Origin: Mesorhizobium sp. J8
GTDB lineage: Bacteria > Pseudomonadota > Alphaproteobacteria > Rhizobiales > Rhizobiaceae
Assembly: GCF_016591715.1 (NCBI RefSeq)
Contig: NZ_AP024109.1
Coordinates: 1,364,001 to 1,428,000, forward strand
Direction: 5' to 3'
Length of the DNA: 64,000 nucleotides
Notes under the pieces: model-generated
What the model was told of the DNA's origin: nothing
What the model saw: only the letters and a program-made list of their open reading frames with translations
Databases searched by the model: none
Shown: piece after piece, positions 1 to 8,955 of the stretch
How positions within the stretch are numbered: the stretch's first letter is position 1
Layout of the letters: every line of letters begins with the position of its first letter
Translations under genes and position numbers: made by a program

Positions 1-1194
1 AAACCGCGCGTGCTCATCCAGCTTTCCTTCATGACCGAGGGCGGCGCCGCGGTCGACCATGCCGTGCTGGCCGAGCTGTCCCGGCGGCTCGGCATCGCCG
101 CGCCCGAGCGCAATGCCCGCCACCATGCGATGAAATGGGGCAAGGGCACGCTGCGCTGGGAGCGGCATACGGAATTCTCGACCTATCTCTGGGAAGGGCC
201 GCTGGCCGAGAACGGCCGGGCCCAGGAGGATTCGCCCTTCGGCAACGGCTTCTCGCCGCCCGGCACGGTGATTTCCGGCATCCGCCTCGAAATCCGCAAA
301 TGGACGCAGGCGAGCGAGAAGCTGATCGCCGGCTTCGATCCGACCAGCCTGTGCTATTCGCTGGTCGAGCGGGGCGCCGCCGCCATCATCACCGATTTCC
401 GCCAGGACGGCGACGGCCTGACCCGCATGCTGGTGCTCGATCGCGGCCTGACGCCGGCCAGCACCGGCGCCTTGTCGCAGAGGCTGATCGATATCGAGAC
501 CTATCGCACGCTCGCCATGCTCGGCCTGCCGATGGCGTTGACGCTGTCCGGCCGCGCCCGCCGCATCGAGGACCGCCTGGCGCAGACCACGCTGGAAATG
601 AAGGCGGTCGAGACCCGCGACAGCCAGACGCTGCTCGCCGATCTGACTGAGCTCGCCGCCGAACTCGAGGCCGACGCCGCGTCCAGCCTCTACCGTTTCG
701 GCGCCAGCCGCGCCTATGACGGCATCGTCACCGAAAGACTCGAGGCGCTGGAAGAGGAGCCGGTGCAGGGTTACGACACCTGGGCCGGCTTCCTGCAGCG
801 CCGCATGGCGCCGGCCATGCGCACCTGCCGCTCGGTCGAGGAGCGCCAGGCCAACCTGTCGCGCAAACTCACCCGCGCCACCACGCTGCTGCGCACCTGG
901 GTCGATGTCGATGTCGAGAAGCAGAACCGTGACCTGCTCGCCTCGATGAACAACCGCGCCCGGCTGCAGCTGCGCCTGCAGCAGACCGTCGAAGGCCTGT
1001 CGGTGGCCGCCGTCTCCTATTATGTCGTCGGCCTCATCGGCTATGTCGCCAAGGGCGCCTCGGTCTTCGGTCACGCTTTCGCGCCCGAGGTCGTCACCGC
1101 GGCCTCCGTCCCGGTCGCCATCCTGCTCGTCTGGTGGGGCGTGCGCCGGGTGCGCAAGATGCATTCCGAGCCGGCGAAGCATCCGGGCGAGTAA
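1..1194 (+). CDS. DUF3422 family membrane-anchored protein (5' truncated by window edge)
   Basis: The reading frame is open from the first base, so the gene starts upstream and about 397 codons are visible. The sequence resembles the DUF3422 (COG4949) family of uncharacterised membrane-anchored proteins. A soluble alpha/beta N-terminal part is followed by a long helical stretch (about residues 180-330) and two C-terminal membrane segments (around VAAVSYYVVGLIGYVAKG and VTAASVPVAILLVWWGV), then a short basic tail. No catalytic motif is evident and the function is unknown. The family is about 420-440 residues, so probably only a few dozen residues are missing. The next gene, glcD, lies 144 bp downstream and is functionally unrelated. 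Confidence 0.8.
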   Translation, partial: KPRVLIQLSFMTEGGAAVDHAVLAELSRRLGIAAPERNARHHAMKWGKGTLRWERHTEFSTYLWEGPLAENGRAQEDSPFGNGFSPPGTVISGIRLEIRKWTQASEKLIAGFDPTSLCYSLVERGAAAIITDFRQDGDGLTRMLVLDRGLTPASTGALSQRLIDIETYRTLAMLGLPMALTLSGRARRIEDRLAQTTLEMKAVETRDSQTLLADLTELAAELEADAASSLYRFGASRAYDGIVTERLEALEEEPVQGYDTWAGFLQRRMAPAMRTCRSVEERQANLSRKLTRATTLLRTWVDVDVEKQNRDLLASMNNRARLQLRLQQTVEGLSVAAVSYYVVGLIGYVAKGASVFGHAFAPEVVTAASVPVAILLVWWGVRRVRKMHSEPAKHPGE

Positions 1195-1338
1195 TCCTCT
1201 CCTGCATGGCGAAAGGCAGCGGCAGATTGCCGCTGCGGAAGCCTGGCGTCACGCTCACCGCCCGATGCGACCAAAGCAGCGTTTGCAACAAGACCGCCAG
1301 GCTGGTAAAAGATTTTGACCAGTCTAGCGAGATGACCG

Positions 1339-2835
1339 ATGTCCGGCCTAGCCATGCCCAAGCCAGATGCCGAGACGATGCGCCGGCGCGCCGAGATCGT
1401 TGCCGACATGCGCATCATCGTGCCGGGCGAGGGGGTCGTCGACGCGGCCAATGAGATGCGCGCCTTCGAAAGCGACGGCTTGACCGCCTACCGGCAGCTG
1501 CCGCTGGTTGTGGTGCTGCCGGAAACGGTCGCCCAGGTTTCCCGCGTGCTGAAATACTGCAACGAGCGCAATATCCGCGTCGTGCCGCGCGGCTCCGGCA
1601 CCTCGCTGTCGGGCGGCGCGCTGCCGCTGGAAGACGCGGTGCTGCTGGTCATGAGCCGCTTCAACCGCATCCTGGCGATCGATTACCCGAACCGCATCGT
1701 CGTTGCCCAGCCGGGCGTCACCAATCTAGGCATCACCACCGCCGTCGAGCAGGAGGGCTTTTACTACGCCCCCGATCCATCCTCCCAGATCGCCTGCTCG
1801 ATCGGCGGCAATGTCGCGGAGAATTCCGGCGGCGTGCACTGCCTGAAATACGGGCTCACCGCCAACAATGTGCTGGGCGTCGAGATGGTGCTGATGAATG
1901 GCGAGGTGGTGCGGCTCGGCGGAGGCCATCTCGACCAGGAGGGCTACGACCTGCTCGGCGTGATGACCGGCTCGGAAGGCCTGCTCGGCGTCGTCACCGA
2001 GGTGACCGTCCGCATCCTGAAGAAGCCAGACACGGCGCGCGCACTGCTGATAGGCTTTCCGACCAGCGAGGAGGGCGGCCAATGCGTCGCCGACATTATC
2101 GGCGCCGGCATCATACCGGGCGGCATGGAGATGATGGATCGCCCGGCCATCCACGCGGCGGAGGATTTCGTCCATGCCGGCTATCCGCTCGATGTCGAGG
2201 CGCTCTTGATCGTCGAGCTCGACGGCCCGAGCGTCGAGGTCGACCACCTGATCGGCCTCGTCGAGGCGATCGCCTATCGCAACGGCTCCACCACTTGCCG
2301 CATCTCTCAGTCCGAGCAGGAGCGGCTGAGTTTCTGGGCCGGCCGAAAGGCGGCTTTCCCGGCCGTCGGGCGCATCTCGCCCGATTATTACTGCATGGAC
2401 GGCACCATCCCGCGCAAGGAACTGCCCCGTGTGCTCGCCGGCATGCGTGATCTCTCGGAGAAATACGGCCTCGGCGTCGCCAATGTCTTCCACGCCGGCG
2501 ATGGCAATCTGCACCCGCTTATCCTCTACGACGCCAATGTGCCGGGCGAGCTCGACAAGGCCGAAAGCTTCGGCGCCGACATATTGCGGCTTTGCGTCGA
2601 GGTCGGCGGCGTCCTGACCGGCGAGCACGGCGTCGGCGTGGAGAAGCGCGACTTGATGCCGGAGATGTTCAACCAGATCGACCTCGACCAGCAGATGCGC
2701 GTCAAATGCGCCTTCGACCCTAACCACCTGCTCAACCCGGGAAAAGTGTTTCCGCAACTGCGCCGGTGCGCGGAGCTTGGGAGGATGCACGTGCATCGCG
2801 GGCAGATGGCGTTTCCGGATATTCCGAGGTTTTGA
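1339..2835 (+). CDS. glcD: Glycolate oxidase FAD-binding subunit GlcD
   Basis: This 498-residue FAD-linked oxidase has the expected length for GlcD. The FAD-binding PCMH loop PRGSGTSLSGGALP lies at about residues 74-87, followed by AENSGGVHCLKYGL. The C-terminal FAD-oxidase domain shows HAGDGNLHPLI, the GEHGVGVEKR motif and the closing FDPNHLLNPGKVFP. With GlcE and GlcF it forms the membrane-associated complex that oxidises glycolate (and D-lactate) to glyoxylate, passing electrons through Fe-S clusters to the respiratory chain. It heads glcD-ORF-glcE-glcF on one strand. ATG 1339 is the first start; an in-frame ATG at 1354 is a possible alternative. Confidence 0.93.
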   Translation: MSGLAMPKPDAETMRRRAEIVADMRIIVPGEGVVDAANEMRAFESDGLTAYRQLPLVVVLPETVAQVSRVLKYCNERNIRVVPRGSGTSLSGGALPLEDAVLLVMSRFNRILAIDYPNRIVVAQPGVTNLGITTAVEQEGFYYAPDPSSQIACSIGGNVAENSGGVHCLKYGLTANNVLGVEMVLMNGEVVRLGGGHLDQEGYDLLGVMTGSEGLLGVVTEVTVRILKKPDTARALLIGFPTSEEGGQCVADIIGAGIIPGGMEMMDRPAIHAAEDFVHAGYPLDVEALLIVELDGPSVEVDHLIGLVEAIAYRNGSTTCRISQSEQERLSFWAGRKAAFPAVGRISPDYYCMDGTIPRKELPRVLAGMRDLSEKYGLGVANVFHAGDGNLHPLILYDANVPGELDKAESFGADILRLCVEVGGVLTGEHGVGVEKRDLMPEMFNQIDLDQQMRVKCAFDPNHLLNPGKVFPQLRRCAELGRMHVHRGQMAFPDIPRF

Positions 2836-2836
2836 G

Positions 2837-3244
2837 ATGGGCCGCTTGGCAGGACCGGCACAGTGGGCAAATCGCCCGGTGCCCTGGAAGCAGCGGGTAG
2901 TCGAAAGGCGGGTGGCGATCGAGCGGCAGCGAAATCTACCCGCATTCCCGCTCGTTTCACCGCCAGCGATACGTCGGCGCATGGCGTTGCTCTGGGCAGT
3001 TGAGGATTTCTACAAGGATGGCCTTTGGGTCGGTCGCCGGAATTGGCCGCCATACACAGAAGATATGCGCTGGCTAGTGGGACGCGGATACCTCCAGTTG
3101 AAGCGCGAGCGTGATGGCCCCAGACATGGCTGGAATTTGCTACGTATTACCCAAGACGGCCGCCTCAAGCTTCAAAGCTACGAACCTCCTGACAGAGACA
3201 AGATTTGGGTGTTCGCGGCCCTGGTTCATGCGGTCCTCAAATGA
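2837..3244 (+). CDS. Hypothetical protein inserted between glcD and glcE
   Basis: This 135-residue frame starts at ATG 2837, one base after the glcD stop codon, and ends 13 bp before glcE, so it sits tightly inside the glc operon. The C-terminal half (WVGRRNWPPYTEDMRWLV, then LLRITQDGRLKLQ) has the look of a small winged-helix domain, with a helix followed by a beta hairpin ending in an 'ITxxG' turn, but I cannot place it in a named family. Codon usage is less GC3-biased than in glcD and glcE. It could be a recent insertion or a genuine small accessory protein; the role is unknown. Confidence 0.55.
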   Translation: MGRLAGPAQWANRPVPWKQRVVERRVAIERQRNLPAFPLVSPPAIRRRMALLWAVEDFYKDGLWVGRRNWPPYTEDMRWLVGRGYLQLKRERDGPRHGWNLLRITQDGRLKLQSYEPPDRDKIWVFAALVHAVLK

Positions 3245-3257
3245 TTGCCAGCCAGAT

Positions 3258-4463
3258 ATGACCACCTTCACCCCATCCTCTTCCGCCGAAGTCCTCTCCA
3301 CCATCCAATGGGTGGTGGCCGAGGAAACGCCGCTCGAAATCGTCGGCCACGGCTCCAAACGCGGCATCGGCCGTCCGCTGCAGACCGAGCATACGCTCGA
3401 CCTGTCGAAGCTCACCGGCGTTACCCTATACGAGCCGGCCGAACTGGTCCTGTCGGCTAAAGCTGGCACCCCTCTCGCGGACCTGGAAAAGCTGCTCGCC
3501 GAAAACGGCCAGCAATTCGCCTTCGAACCCATGGATTACGGCCCTCTGCTCGGCGGCGAACCAGGCAAGGGCACCATCAGTGGCGTGCTGGCTTCGAACC
3601 TCTCCGGCCCGCGTCGTCTCAAGGCGGGGGCCGCGCGCGACCATATCCTCGGCGTCGCCGCCGTCTCTGGCCGTGGCGAGGCCTTCAAGTCGGGCGGCCG
3701 CGTGGTCAAGAACGTGACCGGCTATGATCTTTCCAAGCTGATGGCGAACAGTTGGGGCACGCTGGCCGTGCTCACCGACGTCACCTTCAAGGTGCTGCCG
3801 GCGGCCGAAACCGAGGTGACGCTCGCCATCCGCGGCCTGCTCGACGATGCGGCGGTCACCGCCATGGCGCTGGCGCTGGGCTCCAGCGCCGAGGTATCGA
3901 GCGCCGCGCATCTGCCGGAGCGCATCGCCGCGAAGGTCGCCGGCGGCAGGCATGGCAGCGATGCAGCCACGCTGCTGCGCGTCGAGGGATTTGGTCCTTC
4001 GGTCGTCTATCGCATCGAAGCGCTTAAGCGACTGCTCGGCAAGGCCGGACCGTTGGAAGAGATCGCCGGCGAGGCGTCGGAAGCGATCTGGCGCGACATC
4101 CGAGACTGCGTTCCCTTCGCCGATGGCGGCGCGCGGCCGGTCTGGCGCGTCTCGATGGCGCCGTCGCAGGCGCATCATATGGTGATGGCGCTGCGCATGC
4201 AGGCGGCCGTTGACGCCTTCTATGACTGGCAGGGAGGTCTGGTGTGGCTCTCGATGCGCGAGGACGATCCGGAGGCTGATTTGCTGCGCGGCTTGATCCG
4301 CAAATATGGCGGCGGGCACGCGACGCTGGTGCGCGCCTCCGCCCCGCAGCGCGCGGTGTTGCCGGTGTTCGAACCGCAACCGCCGCATTTGGCGGCGCTC
4401 TCGGCCCGGCTCAAGGCGGAGTTCGATCCCAAGCAGATTCTCAATCCCGGCCGCATGGGTTAG
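3258..4463 (+). CDS. glcE: Glycolate oxidase FAD-binding subunit GlcE
   Basis: The 401-residue protein starts at ATG 3258 (MTTFTPSSSAEV); the frame is open further upstream, but that extension overlaps the preceding ORF and is not family-like. It is a PCMH-type FAD-binding protein: VGHGSKRGIGRP near residue 30 is the FAD loop, GTISGVLASNLSGPRRLKAG and GGRVVKNVTGYDLSKLM are GlcE-typical, and it ends FDPKQILNPGRMG. GlcE is the second flavin subunit of glycolate oxidase, acting with GlcD and GlcF. The gene lies 9 bp upstream of glcF and is presumably co-transcribed with it. Confidence 0.93.
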   Translation: MTTFTPSSSAEVLSTIQWVVAEETPLEIVGHGSKRGIGRPLQTEHTLDLSKLTGVTLYEPAELVLSAKAGTPLADLEKLLAENGQQFAFEPMDYGPLLGGEPGKGTISGVLASNLSGPRRLKAGAARDHILGVAAVSGRGEAFKSGGRVVKNVTGYDLSKLMANSWGTLAVLTDVTFKVLPAAETEVTLAIRGLLDDAAVTAMALALGSSAEVSSAAHLPERIAAKVAGGRHGSDAATLLRVEGFGPSVVYRIEALKRLLGKAGPLEEIAGEASEAIWRDIRDCVPFADGGARPVWRVSMAPSQAHHMVMALRMQAAVDAFYDWQGGLVWLSMREDDPEADLLRGLIRKYGGGHATLVRASAPQRAVLPVFEPQPPHLAALSARLKAEFDPKQILNPGRMG

Positions 4464-4472
4464 GACCGCGAC

Positions 4473-5798
4473 ATGCAGACCAATTTCTCAGCCGCGCAGC
4501 TCGCCGACCCGCATGTCGCGGAATCGGAAAAGATCCTGCGCAAATGCGTGCATTGCGGCTTCTGCACCGCCACCTGCCCCACCTATGTGACGCTCGGCAA
4601 TGAGCTGGATTCGCCGCGCGGCCGCATCTACCTCATCAAGGATATGTTGGAGAACGGCCGGCCCGCCGACAAGGAAATCGTCACCCACATCGACCGCTGC
4701 CTCTCCTGCCTCGCCTGCATGACGACATGCCCCTCGGGCGTGAACTACATGCATCTGGTCGACCATGCCCGCGCTCATATCCAGGAGACCTATAAGCGTC
4801 CGCTGATCGACCGGCTGACCCGTACCGTGTTGGCTGCCGTGCTGCCTTACCCATCCCGCTTCCGCGCCGCGCTGAAGCTTGCCGGGCTGGGCCGGCCGTT
4901 CATCGGCTTGTTCGAGAAATTGCCGGTGTTGAAGCCGGTCGCGGCGATGCTGAAGCTCGCGCCGTCCGCGATCCCGCCGGTATCGCCGATGGCGAAACCG
5001 GGGACGCATGCCGGGCAGGGGGCAAAACGGGGCCGCGTCGCCATCCTGACCGGCTGCGCGCAGTCCGTTCTCGATCCGGCCATCAACGAAACCACCATCT
5101 CCCTGCTGACGAGGCTCGGCGTCGAGGTCGTGGTGCCGGAAGGTGAGGGCTGCTGCGGCGCGCTTGTTCACCACATGGGCCGCGAGGATCAGGCCCTTGC
5201 CTTGGCCAGGCGGAATGTCGACGCCTGGACGCGCGCCATAGACCGGGGTGGGCTCGACGCCATCATCATCACCGCCTCCGGCTGCGGCACGACCATCAAG
5301 GATTACGGCTTCATGTTGCGCCTCGATCCGGCCTATGCGGAAAAGGCCGCGCGCGTCTCGGCGCTGGCCAAGGACGTCACCGAATACCTCGCCGTGCTCG
5401 ACCTTCCCGAGCCGGTGCGCGAGCCGGGCACGGTCGTCGCCTATCATTCCGCTTGCTCCATGCAGCATGGCCAGAAGATCACGCGCCAGCCGAAGGAGCT
5501 TCTCGCCAGGGCTGGCTTTGTCGTGCGTGAGCCGCGCGAGGGGCATCTGTGCTGCGGCTCGGCCGGCACCTACAACATCCTGCAGCCCGAAATCTCCGCC
5601 AAGTTGCGCGACCGCAAGGTGAAGAACATCGAGGCGACCGGGGCCGAAATCGTCGCCACCGGCAATATCGGCTGCATCACGCAGATTGCGTCCGCGGCGA
5701 AACTGCCGGTGGTGCATACGATAAAACTGCTCGACTGGGCCTATGGTGGCCCAAAGCCTGAGGGTGTTTCTGAGCGAGGGCTTGCGGCGGCGGAGTAA
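4473..5798 (+). CDS. glcF: Glycolate oxidase iron-sulfur subunit GlcF
   Basis: This 441-residue subunit carries two 4Fe-4S binding motifs near the N-terminus, CVHCGFCTATCP and CLSCLACMTTCP. Two CCG-type domains follow (GEGCCGALVHHMG and GHLCCGSAGTYNI), which is the heterodisulfide-reductase-like architecture of GlcF. It transfers electrons from the GlcD/GlcE flavins towards the quinone pool at the inner membrane. It is the last gene of the glc operon and is followed directly by a palindromic intergenic repeat. Confidence 0.94.
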   Translation: MQTNFSAAQLADPHVAESEKILRKCVHCGFCTATCPTYVTLGNELDSPRGRIYLIKDMLENGRPADKEIVTHIDRCLSCLACMTTCPSGVNYMHLVDHARAHIQETYKRPLIDRLTRTVLAAVLPYPSRFRAALKLAGLGRPFIGLFEKLPVLKPVAAMLKLAPSAIPPVSPMAKPGTHAGQGAKRGRVAILTGCAQSVLDPAINETTISLLTRLGVEVVVPEGEGCCGALVHHMGREDQALALARRNVDAWTRAIDRGGLDAIIITASGCGTTIKDYGFMLRLDPAYAEKAARVSALAKDVTEYLAVLDLPEPVREPGTVVAYHSACSMQHGQKITRQPKELLARAGFVVREPREGHLCCGSAGTYNILQPEISAKLRDRKVKNIEATGAEIVATGNIGCITQIASAAKLPVVHTIKLLDWAYGGPKPEGVSERGLAAAE

Positions 5799-5813
5799 TC
5801 CTCGTCGCCGGCG

Positions 5814-5939
5814 CCCCCTCATCCGGCCGCTTCGCGGCCACCTTCTCCCCGCGGGGAGAAGAGGTTGGCGCTGGCGCTGGGAGTCTCCTCTCCCCTCGGG
5901 GAGAGGTCAGCCGAGCGAAGCGGAGGCTGGGTGAGGGGG
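5814..5939. repeat. RIME-like palindromic intergenic repeat
   Basis: About 125 bp between the convergent glcF and folD genes are built from nested inverted repeats. Outer arms CCCCCTCA and TGAGGGGG enclose inner hairpins, including CTTCTCCCCGCGGGGAGAAG and CTCTCCCCTCGGGGAGAG. The layout resembles the rhizobial intergenic mosaic elements (RIME). Transcripts from both flanking genes would fold here, so it may act as a bidirectional terminator or mRNA stabiliser. Confidence 0.75.
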
Positions 5940-5949
5940 AATGCCGCGC

Positions 5950-6870
5950 TTACTCCGCTGCGAGTTGATCCGGCACGCCATAGGTCGCGCGGTAGAGCGC
6001 GCGCTGGCGGTTGAGCGCCACCATCGTGTTGCGCAACAGGATCGCGACCGTCAGCGGGCCGACGCCACCCGGCACCGGCGTGATCCAGGACGCCACTTCC
6101 TTGACGCTGTCGGTGTCGACGTCGCCGACGATATGGGTTTCGCCGTCGGGTCCGACCTCGGAATTGATGCCGATGTCGATGACGGCAGCGCCCGGCTTTA
6201 CCATGTTGGCCTTGATCAGCCTGGGCTTGCCGACGGCGACGAACAGTGCGTCCGCGCGCCGCGCATGCGCCGCCACCGAGCGCGTCATGTGGTGGCAGAC
6301 CGTCACCGTCGCGCCTTCGCTCATGAGCAGGAAGGCGATCGGTTTGCCGACGATCTCGGAATGGCCAACGACGACCACTTCGAGCCCCTGGAGCTCGAGG
6401 CCGGTTTCCTTGAGCAACTCGACCGAGGCCGCCGCCGTGCAGGGCGCCAGGTCGAGCTGGTTGTAGACGATATTGCCGATCGAAGCCGGATGCATGCCCT
6501 CGACATCCTTCAGCGGATGCACCGCCGCCTGCAGCGTCTTGATCGGGATATGCGCCGGCACCGGGCGTTGGATGATGATGCCGGTGACGCGCGGGTCGGC
6601 GTTGAGGCCGTGGATCGCCGCTTCCAGCTCGCCGGCGGTTATGTCGGCGGCGAAACGCCGCTCCTCGAAGCCGATGCCCGCAAGCCCGGCCTTGGCGCGC
6701 TGGTTGCGGACATAGACGTCGACCGCTTCGGTATCGCCGACGGTGATCGAGACCAGCTTCGGCGGAAAACCTTCAGCCGTGGCGATCGCCGCGTCTTCGC
6801 GCACCGAAGCGATGATGCGCTGGGCGACCGGGCCACCTTTCAGGTAGCGGCTGTCGTCGGTCCGGGTCAT
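5950..6870 (-). CDS. folD: FolD-family methylenetetrahydrofolate dehydrogenase, catalytic lysine replaced
   Basis: This 306-residue protein of the FolD family oxidises 5,10-methylene-THF with NAD(P)+ and normally hydrolyses the methenyl product. Family landmarks are GIIIQRPVP, KDVEGMHP, the Rossmann nucleotide loop VVVGHSEIVGKP and the C-terminal ITPVPGGVGPLTVA. In the YVxxK active-site motif the lysine needed for cyclohydrolase chemistry is glutamine here (YVRNQ), and DVDG is DVEG. From what is known of the equivalent human K56Q change, dehydrogenase may persist without cyclohydrolase; that is inference. ATG 6870 is preferred over GTG 6879 because an AGAGG ribosome site lies just upstream of it. 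Confidence 0.85.
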   Translation of the reverse strand: MTRTDDSRYLKGGPVAQRIIASVREDAAIATAEGFPPKLVSITVGDTEAVDVYVRNQRAKAGLAGIGFEERRFAADITAGELEAAIHGLNADPRVTGIIIQRPVPAHIPIKTLQAAVHPLKDVEGMHPASIGNIVYNQLDLAPCTAAASVELLKETGLELQGLEVVVVGHSEIVGKPIAFLLMSEGATVTVCHHMTRSVAAHARRADALFVAVGKPRLIKANMVKPGAAVIDIGINSEVGPDGETHIVGDVDTDSVKEVASWITPVPGGVGPLTVAILLRNTMVALNRQRALYRATYGVPDQLAAE

Positions 6871-7060
6871 GGTTGGCACCTCTGACTTCTAAGGCAATTC
6901 AAGGACAAGGGCTTAAGCGGCGTTGCGTCCAGAATTGCGTGTGTATCAAGATTTGTGCACTGCAATAGCAGAGGCACGGCCGGAAATCAGCCCCGAAAGC
7001 GAATCCGCCTGCGTTCGGAGCGACTTGCCGCGCCCGCGTCAAAGGAAAACGCAAAAACGA

Positions 7061-7093
7061 AAAGGGCAGCGCGGTCGCCCGCGCTGCCCTTTT
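7061..7093. terminator. Perfect 13-bp hairpin terminator downstream of the L,D-transpeptidase
   Basis: A perfect 13-bp inverted repeat (AAAGGGCAGCGCG and its complement) with a 6-nt loop has A-rich sequence on its left and T residues on its right. It lies about 140 bp beyond the stop of the minus-strand L,D-transpeptidase and upstream of folD. It most likely ends the transpeptidase transcript and insulates folD. The rest of 6871-7236 shows no gene I can support. Confidence 0.75.
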
Positions 7094-7236
7094 GTGACCG
7101 GCCGTATCCCCACACGGCCCGTCCCCCGTAAACTCTGTCACCGGTTTAAGCACATCCCGCGGGATCGCACTATGACTTGGCGGCAACAGCAGCGGAAGAA
7201 AAGCGCTGCGCCGTCTAACCGGCTGATTCGCTGCGA

Positions 7237-7977
7237 CTATATCACCTCGACCGTGGTTCCGACATTCACGCGCTCGTAAAGATCGACGACGTCCTCATTG
7301 CGCATGCGGATGCAGCCGGAAGACACCGCGCCGCCGATCGTCCAGGGCTGGTTGGTGCCGTGGATGCGGTATTCTGTGGTGCCGAGATAGAGCGCGCGCG
7401 CCCCGAGCGGGTTCTCGATGCCGCCGGCGAGATAGGTCGGCAGGTAACGGCCTTTGGCCGCCTCGCGCTTGATCATCTCCGCCGGCGGGCGCCAGTCCGG
7501 CCACTCGCGCTTGTTGGTGATCTTGTGTGTGCCCGACCATTCGAAGCCCGGCTTGCCGGTGCCGACGCCGTAACGCCGCGCCTTGCCGTTCTTCTCGACC
7601 AGATAGAGGAAATTCTGGTGCGTATCGATGACGATGGTGCCCGGCTTCGCCGGTCCGTCATAGGCGACTTCCTGCGGCAGGTAGATCGGGTTGATCTGCG
7701 GCCGCATCACCATGCGCCTGGCCGGCTGCTGCACGGTTGCCGTCTTCTGCCGATCGGGCTGCGCCTGGAACAGGCGCTGCAGCGGCTGCTGCGTTGCCTG
7801 CCGGGTTGGGCGCACGATGCCTGGCGCATGGCCAAGCTGCAGCACCCAGGGCGCCGAAAGGTCGGGGCTCACCATGACCGGCGGCATGTCGGCATAGCGG
7901 TCATTGGCAAGCGAGGTCGTGGTGCCGGCGGCAAGGATCGCCGCTGCACCGAGCAGGGAACAAAACGCTGTCTTCAT
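7237..7977 (-). CDS. Periplasmic L,D-transpeptidase (YkuD domain)
   Basis: This 246-residue protein begins with a Sec signal peptide (MKTAFCSLLGAAAILAAG, cleavage near SLAND). The C-terminal YkuD domain ends with the catalytic signature IHGTNQPWTIGGAVSSGCIRM, containing the conserved His and the nucleophilic Cys of the HGC-type site. Such enzymes make 3-3 peptidoglycan cross-links or attach envelope proteins to peptidoglycan and are abundant in Rhizobiales. The segment between signal and domain is Pro/Gln-rich and probably a flexible linker. An AAGGTG ribosome site precedes the ATG. The gene is monocistronic and ends in a strong hairpin. Confidence 0.9.
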   Translation of the reverse strand: MKTAFCSLLGAAAILAAGTTTSLANDRYADMPPVMVSPDLSAPWVLQLGHAPGIVRPTRQATQQPLQRLFQAQPDRQKTATVQQPARRMVMRPQINPIYLPQEVAYDGPAKPGTIVIDTHQNFLYLVEKNGKARRYGVGTGKPGFEWSGTHKITNKREWPDWRPPAEMIKREAAKGRYLPTYLAGGIENPLGARALYLGTTEYRIHGTNQPWTIGGAVSSGCIRMRNEDVVDLYERVNVGTTVEVI

Positions 7978-8190
7978 CGGAACGCACCTTGATCGAACTC
8001 ATCCGGGGCGGAGAAGGTGCCCTCGGTTTCGCGATCCTTGGCGCTAAGCGGCAAGCAAAACATGAATCGGAATGCGTAAAATGCTCGCTTGCCAGTAAAC
8101 CTTTTGGTGTGGTTACCGGCCGGTTCAGGAATCTGGTAAAGCCACGGTAAAGCTGCGCTGAAGCGCATTAACGAATGGATTTTGCAAGCG

Positions 8191-8829
8191 ATGGCGACTG
8201 AAAATGCCGGTATTCTCGACGGCCCCGACGGCAAGGCGCGCTGCTTCTGGCACGGCAACCTGCCGGACTATCTCCATTACCACGACCGTGAATGGGGCCG
8301 GCCGGTAACGGACGATCGCCGGCTGTTCGAGAAGATCTGCCTGGAAGGGTTCCAATCCGGGCTGTCGTGGCTGACCATCCTGCGCAAGCGCGAGAATTTC
8401 CGCGAGGCCTTCGCCGGCTTCGACTTCGACAAGGTGGCGCGCTTCACCGAGGAAGATGTCGAGCGCCTGCTCGGCAATGCCGGCATCATCCGGCATCGCG
8501 GCAAGATCGTCTCGACCATCAACAACGCCAAACGCGCCCGCGAGATGGCCGACGAATTCGGCTCGCTGGCCGCCTGGTTCTGGAAGTTCGAGCCGGGGCC
8601 GGACGAGCGTCCCGAAATCGTCGACCTCGCGCATCTGCGCGCCAATCCGACGACGGCGGTGTCGGTCAGGATCTCGAAGGAGTTGAAGAAGCGAGGCTGG
8701 AGCTTTGTCGGCCCGACCACGGTTTATGCCTTCATGCAGGCGATGGGCCTGGTCAACGACCATCTCGAAGGCTGCTACTGCCGCGCCGAGGTGGAGAACG
8801 AGCGCAAGAAGCTGAAGCGGCCGAAGTAG
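8191..8829 (+). CDS. tag: DNA-3-methyladenine glycosylase I
   Basis: The 212-residue product (from ATG 8191; a TTG 9 bp upstream is possible) is a Tag-family base-excision enzyme that removes 3-methyladenine from alkylated DNA. The structural zinc ligands are visible: RCFWHG and YHDREWG at the N-terminus, and NDHLEGCYCR at the C-terminus, matching the Cys-His...His-Cys pattern of E. coli Tag. The helical core FQSGLSWLTILRKRENFREAF is typical. No clear Shine-Dalgarno sequence is visible. It stands alone, followed by a palindromic repeat. Confidence 0.93.
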   Translation: MATENAGILDGPDGKARCFWHGNLPDYLHYHDREWGRPVTDDRRLFEKICLEGFQSGLSWLTILRKRENFREAFAGFDFDKVARFTEEDVERLLGNAGIIRHRGKIVSTINNAKRAREMADEFGSLAAWFWKFEPGPDERPEIVDLAHLRANPTTAVSVRISKELKKRGWSFVGPTTVYAFMQAMGLVNDHLEGCYCRAEVENERKKLKRPK

Positions 8830-8839
8830 CGGTACCTCT

Positions 8840-8949
8840 ACCTCCCCCTTGTGGGGAGGTCGCGCCGAAGGCGCGAGTGGGGGTAGAAAGAGTCTTCTCC
8901 AGACCCCACCCCGACGCTGTGCGTCGACCCTCCCCACAAGGGGGAGGGT
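8840..8949. repeat. RIME-like palindromic intergenic repeat
   Basis: Outer arms CCTCCCCCTTGTGGGGAGG and CCTCCCCACAAGGGGGAGG are inverted relative to each other, with internal hairpins such as CGCGCCGAAGGCGCG. The element fills the gap between convergent tag and the 127-residue secreted-protein gene. It belongs to the same general class as the repeats at 5814 and 11298 but is a different sequence variant. Confidence 0.75.
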
Positions 8950-8955
8950 AAGCTC

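Noticed and set aside
1726..2982. 418-codon minus-strand frame opposite glcD
   Set aside because: It is a shadow of the high-GC glcD gene with no recognisable domain.
6880..7236. tRNA or small RNA gene between folD and the L,D-transpeptidase
   Set aside because: Only the terminator hairpin is evident; no cloverleaf could be formed by eye.
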